From: Methanocorpusculum sp.
GTDB taxonomy: Archaea; Halobacteriota; Methanomicrobia; Methanomicrobiales; Methanocorpusculaceae
Assembly: GCA_030539595.1 (NCBI GenBank)
Contig: JAUNXW010000062.1
Location: 1-8,853 of the forward strand
Direction: 5' to 3'
DNA: 8,853 nt
This document shows, piece after piece, positions 6,358 to 8,853 of this stretch; the first letter of the stretch is position 1, and each line of letters begins with the position of its first letter. Below the pieces are notes generated by a model, which was not told the origin of the DNA, did no database searches, and worked only from the letters and a program-made list of their open reading frames with translations. Made by a program: the position numbers and the translations under genes.

Positions 6358-7035
6358 ATGCTTATAAAAATTAATGTCGAGGGAGGGACTGAGTATCAAT
6401 TTGTGAGAAAAATCATCAGACCTCACTTAAACAAATTCGGATACAATGTTGTCCCTTTTATTAACGAAACAAGCCCCGAACATCATGGGGGTATCACGAG
6501 ATATGAGAAGTTCAGGGAAAATATGCTGATGCTTAAACCACGCAAAGAACCATGTGTGATTTCCACAATGATTGATTTTTATCAGCTTCCTAAGGATTTT
6601 CCTGGTATGTCGTCGCTTTCGTCTGTGACTGCGGATGAGGATAAAGTTTTGTTTCTTGAAAAATCTCTTAAAGAAGATTTATCCGATCTTGAGCCTTATT
6701 TTATTCCGTATATTCAGCTTCATGAGTTTGAGGCTCTGCTGTTTTCAGATATTCATGAGGTTGACAGAAAATTAAAAGTGAACCGCGGTTCACGCGTAAT
6801 TGAACTTAGAACTCTTCTTGAAAGATACGGTGAGCCTGAAAATATCAATACGGTCTGTGCTCCGTCCATTCATCTGAAAAATCTTTATCCTGTTTACAGG
6901 AAAGTTGCGGAAGGTATTCCAATTGCTGAAAGAATCGGGTTGGATGTTATGAGAGAAAAGTGTCATCATTTTGATTACTGGATGAAGGAACTGGAAGAGT
7001 TTGGTTTTGCAAAGAATCAGCCTGAAATAAAATAA
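6358..7035 (+). CDS. DUF4276 protein, TOPRIM-like partner of the ATPase
   Basis: Complete protein of 225 residues, the normal size for DUF4276. Seen motifs: VEGGTE at 7-12, resembling the first TOPRIM motif with acidic E8 and E12; MIDFYQLPKDFPG at 71-83, with D73 at the usual acidic position; IQLHEFEALLFSD at 119-131, highly typical of the family; and IGLDVMREKCHHFDYW at 193-208 near the C-terminus. These acidic residues could bind metal for nuclease or ligand chemistry, as in the TOPRIM effectors of OLD and PARIS systems (inference; no DUF4276 reaction is known to me). A GGAGG at 6340-6344, 13 nt before the ATG, may aid initiation inside the upstream gene's end. The family is commonly found beside AAA_21 ATPases, as here. 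The stop codon touches the oligo-A tract that forms the terminator of the convergent gdhA gene. Confidence 0.88.
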   Translation: MLIKINVEGGTEYQFVRKIIRPHLNKFGYNVVPFINETSPEHHGGITRYEKFRENMLMLKPRKEPCVISTMIDFYQLPKDFPGMSSLSSVTADEDKVLFLEKSLKEDLSDLEPYFIPYIQLHEFEALLFSDIHEVDRKLKVNRGSRVIELRTLLERYGEPENINTVCAPSIHLKNLYPVYRKVAEGIPIAERIGLDVMREKCHHFDYWMKELEEFGFAKNQPEIK

Positions 7036-7041
7036 AAAAAA
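7034..7041 (-). terminator. Oligo-T terminator of gdhA
   Basis: A run of eight T on the minus strand lies 16 nt after the gdhA stop codon, with no hairpin. Archaeal RNA polymerase terminates at such T-runs. It overlaps the end of the convergent DUF4276 gene. Confidence 0.5.
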
Positions 7042-7057
7042 TATTGTGTTGGCAGAT

Positions 7058-8326
7058 TTAAACCCATCCGCGGGCTTTCATACCTTCGACAACACGTGAA
7101 ACAGCAACAATGTATGCTCCCTGTCTCATGTTGACTTTGTATTTTTGTGCCGCGTCGTAAACTGCGTGGTAGGATTTGGTCATTGCTTCATCAAGTTTTG
7201 CGTAAACATCGTCGAGTGTCCAGTAGTGCATATACATGTTCTGAACCATCTCATAGTATGAAACTGTTACTCCTCCTGCGTTGCAGAGGAAGTCTGGGAT
7301 AACATGGACGCCGTTCTTGAACAGAATTGCATCAGCTTCGGGTGTTGTCGGACCGTTTGCAAGTTCACAGATTACTTTTGCTTTGACAGTCGGTGCGACT
7401 TTCTCATTGATTGCTCCCTCATCGGGTGCTGCTGCAAAGATTACATCGACAGGTAATGCAAGAACTTCTTCGTTTGTGAGTGTCTTGAGTCCCTTGTATC
7501 CTGTAACCGATTTGGTCTGTTTCTTGTGTTCAAAGACTGCTTTGACGTCAAGACCGTTTTCATCGTAGATACCGCCTTTTGAATCTGTTACGGCGACAAT
7601 CTTTGACCCGAACATTTCCTGTGCGAGTGTTGCCGCAAAGCTTCCTGCGTTGCCGAATCCGAGAATCGCAACTTTTGAGCCCTTAAGGTTGAGCTTGAGT
7701 TCTTTTGCGGCTTCACGAAGGGTATACATTCCGCCTTTTGCTGTTGCGTCTCCTCTTCCGAGTGAACCTCCGATGACTAACGGTTTACCGGTTAAGAGAC
7801 CGAACTGGTTCTTGCCCTGTATTGTTGAGTATTCATCCATCATCCAGGCCATTATCTGACCGTTGGTGTATACATCCGGTGCAGGAACATCTGTGTCAGG
7901 ACCGAGGTTCTTCCAGAGTGCGCGAATGTATCCGCGTGAAAGTCTCTCAAGTTCTCCCTGGGACATTGTCTTGGGGTTGCAGATGACTCCTCCTTTTCCT
8001 CCTCCAAGAGGGAGACCAAGAACTGATGTCTTCCAGGTCATCCACATTGAAAGAGCTCTGACTGTGTCGATGGTCTCTTCGGGGTGGAATCTGATTCCTC
8101 CCTTGTATGGACCGAGTGCATTGTTGTGCTGAACTCTGAAGCCCTGGAATACTTTGGTACTTCCGTCGTCCATTTTCACCGGGATAGATACCTGAATCTG
8201 CCTCTGCGGCTGCATGAGGATATCAACTACGCTCTGGTCGAGGTTGAGGATTTTTGCACAATCCTTAAGCTGCGCCTGAGCCATTTCAAACGGATTTACC
8301 TTTGACATGGTTTTGTTTCCTGCCAT
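7058..8326 (-). CDS. gdhA: Glutamate dehydrogenase (NAD(P)-dependent, hexameric type)
   Basis: Complete protein of 422 residues, the typical length of hexameric archaeal GDH. It interconverts glutamate with 2-oxoglutarate and ammonia in the cytoplasm. The substrate domain holds three conserved lysines: K75 in GPYKGGIRF, K99 in TWKTSVL, and the catalytic K111 in LPLGGGKGG. The catalytic Asp is D151 in PAPDVYT. The Rossmann domain has the GFGNAG dinucleotide loop at 223-228, followed by Asp at the end of the second strand (D248 in VTDSKGG). Cofactor preference cannot be settled by eye. NAGGVTVSYYEMVQN at 349-363 carries the substrate-contacting Ser, with Met where Trp is common (YFEWVQN). The ATG at 8326 has no SD. 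A second ATG at 8308 (MSKVNPFE) is preceded by AGGA with a 9-nt spacer and may be the true start. A TATA box and several dyads lie upstream. It looks like a single-gene transcript. Confidence 0.96.
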   Translation of the reverse strand: MAGNKTMSKVNPFEMAQAQLKDCAKILNLDQSVVDILMQPQRQIQVSIPVKMDDGSTKVFQGFRVQHNNALGPYKGGIRFHPEETIDTVRALSMWMTWKTSVLGLPLGGGKGGVICNPKTMSQGELERLSRGYIRALWKNLGPDTDVPAPDVYTNGQIMAWMMDEYSTIQGKNQFGLLTGKPLVIGGSLGRGDATAKGGMYTLREAAKELKLNLKGSKVAILGFGNAGSFAATLAQEMFGSKIVAVTDSKGGIYDENGLDVKAVFEHKKQTKSVTGYKGLKTLTNEEVLALPVDVIFAAAPDEGAINEKVAPTVKAKVICELANGPTTPEADAILFKNGVHVIPDFLCNAGGVTVSYYEMVQNMYMHYWTLDDVYAKLDEAMTKSYHAVYDAAQKYKVNMRQGAYIVAVSRVVEGMKARGWV

Positions 8327-8356
8327 AACGGATTCTGTGGTTTACCGAGAATCTTT

Positions 8357-8381
8357 TGTGACAAATAATGTTTGAGTCACA
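8357..8381. promoter_or_regulatory. TGTGAC-N13-GTCACA dyad over the gdhA start site
   Basis: A 25-bp dyad with perfect 6-bp arms spans the predicted gdhA initiation point (about 8361, 25 bp from the TATA box). A protein bound here would block initiation, so it is a candidate repressor operator. It does not match the GGAA-N6-TTCC NrpR nitrogen operator. Confidence 0.35.
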
Positions 8382-8392
8382 CTATATAAAAT
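8382..8392 (-). promoter_or_regulatory. TATA box for gdhA
   Basis: TTTTATATAG on the minus strand, about 60 bp before the ATG at 8326. Predicted initiation near 8361 gives a 35-nt leader to the first ATG or 53 nt to the alternative ATG at 8308. Confidence 0.6.
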
Positions 8393-8394
8393 CT

Positions 8395-8411
8395 ATCGCA
8401 TGTGATACGAT
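8395..8411. promoter_or_regulatory. ATCGxATnnnATxCGAT imperfect palindrome upstream of the gdhA TATA box
   Basis: A 17-bp imperfect palindrome abuts the gdhA TATA element on its upstream side, in the BRE position. It could bind a regulator that competes with or recruits TFB. It rests on symmetry and location only. Confidence 0.3.
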
Positions 8412-8436
8412 TTAGACGCATATTTTTCATCTGATT

Positions 8437-8468
8437 TAAAAAATACCCAATATTAACCGTATTTTTTA
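8437..8468. promoter_or_regulatory. 10-bp-arm dyad with A6/T6 tracts upstream of gdhA
   Basis: TAAAAAATAC at 8437-8446 and its exact complement at 8459-8468 flank a 12-nt spacer containing AATATT. It may be an upstream operator, or a bidirectional terminator-like stem isolating gdhA from what lies to the right. Confidence 0.35.
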
Positions 8469-8693
8469 TTTCAGGCTTCGAGCGTGGTTTTTGTGTGCTA
8501 TGTGTTAGCACGGAACTTAGAATTGACGGGATTTTCGAAATGTATCTTTTGTAAAAACGCGCGTGATAAGACATGTATCAAACTATGCCGAATTATTTTG
8601 AGTGGGACTTAAGCGGTTGTTTTCTATGAGATTTATCCAACCGCGTGACTTCATTTAAATTAATCTGAAAACCCGATTTGTTGATATTATCTC

Positions 8694-8722
8694 TGTCCAA
8701 TCGTGAAAAAATCCGTTGGACA
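8694..8722. promoter_or_regulatory. Second TGTCCAA...TTGGACA dyad
   Basis: A perfect 7-bp inverted repeat (8694-8700/8716-8722) with a 15-nt spacer. Read on the plus strand it matches the minus-strand reading of the dyad at 5277-5310 over TGTCCAATCGT and GTTGGACAA, with a similar A-rich spacer. It lies directly before the repeat arm starting at 8726, so it could belong to that repeat or to a promoter beyond the window. Confidence 0.4.
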
Positions 8723-8725
8723 AGA

Positions 8726-8853
8726 TTTAGTCTAAGTTTTCTGTTTCGGTGAGTGAACGAAATGAACTCACTCAGCGGAGCAAGACCGAAGGGCTTGCGT
8801 TGATAGTGGGTGCGTTTCGTTACACCACGAAAATCACACGAAAAAACACGAAT
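8726..8853 (+). repeat. Partial copy of the inverted-repeat family, running off the window
   Basis: Positions 8726-8751 match the arm of the 424-bp element (minus-strand 2206-2181, and the left arm from about 1867) with three mismatches over 26 bases. Positions 8815-8843 then match TTTCGTTACACCACGAAAA plus the following CACACGAAA units. Between them the 8-bp TGTACACA of the other arms is replaced by 63 nt (8752-8814), which holds two small hairpins: GTGAGT/ACTCAC at 8749-8771 and GCAAG/CTTGC at 8780-8798. The copy continues past 8853. Confidence 0.75.

Larger units (their letters stand above)
8412..8725. other. Gene-free region upstream of gdhA, rich in short dyads
   Basis: No convincing gene or tRNA on either strand. 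Besides the separately listed sites it holds a hairpin GTGCTA-TGTGT-TAGCAC at 8495-8511, the 8-bp palindrome ACGCGCGT near 8558, and a 7-bp perfect stem GCGGTTG (8613-8619)/CAACCGC (8638-8644) with an 18-nt loop. Low GC and lack of conserved RNA landmarks argue against SRP RNA or RNase P RNA. Confidence 0.4.

Noticed and set aside
8377..8574. 65-residue minus-strand frame upstream of gdhA
   Set aside because: It covers the gdhA TATA box and dyads, has no SD or recognisable domain, and is rich in chance hydrophobic and basic codons.
8412..8725. Structured ncRNA such as SRP RNA, RNase P RNA or a tRNA
   Set aside because: No T-loop consensus, no GC-rich extended helix and no conserved landmarks; the hairpins are short and separated.

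Overview
The window looks like chromosomal DNA of a methanogenic euryarchaeon. Three things point to an archaeon: an archaeal pelota (release-factor paralogue), an archaeal-type RqcH/NEMF protein with a C-terminal NFACT-C tail, and TATA boxes placed about 25 bp before short or missing leaders. A DUF5714-type cysteine-rich protein and the style of the glutamate dehydrogenase suggest a member of the Methanomicrobiales (a Methanocorpusculum-like organism is a guess). No rRNA, tRNA or CRISPR array was seen.

Layout from left to right. (1) Positions 1-163 are AT-rich non-coding DNA. (2) Positions 164-1633, minus strand: a two-gene unit, a divergent DUF5714 cysteine-rich protein followed 36 nt later by a membrane-anchored extracytoplasmic protein with a near-perfect Shine-Dalgarno site. 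(3) Positions 1634-2280: a gene-free stretch with a divergent orphan promoter, a nine-C tract and a 424-bp imperfect inverted repeat built from ACGAAA/TTTCGT units. (4) Positions 2281-5189, minus strand: rqcH and pelA overlap by ATGA, coupling ribosome rescue (pelota) with handling of the obstructed large subunit (RqcH). (5) Positions 5374-7035, plus strand, diverging from rqcH: an AAA_21-type ATPase and a DUF4276 protein with a TOPRIM-like N-terminus, 3 nt apart. This has the architecture of a two-gene OLD/PARIS-like defence module. (6) Positions 7058-8326, minus strand: a complete glutamate dehydrogenase gene, convergent with the defence pair and separated from it by 22 nt containing an oligo-T terminator. 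(7) Positions 8327-8853: the gdhA upstream region, with an unusual density of short dyads, ending in a further copy of the inverted-repeat family that runs off the window.

How the parts fit together. The rqcH-pelA pair forms one functional unit for stalled ribosomes. The ATPase-DUF4276 pair forms a second unit, most likely defensive, sharing the same 184-bp divergent promoter region. GDH links ammonia assimilation or glutamate catabolism to central metabolism and looks like a single-gene transcript. The most unusual non-coding structures are the long inverted repeat with helically phased A-tracts, its partial relative at the right edge, and a TGTCCAA...TTGGACA dyad found both upstream of rqcH and near the right edge.
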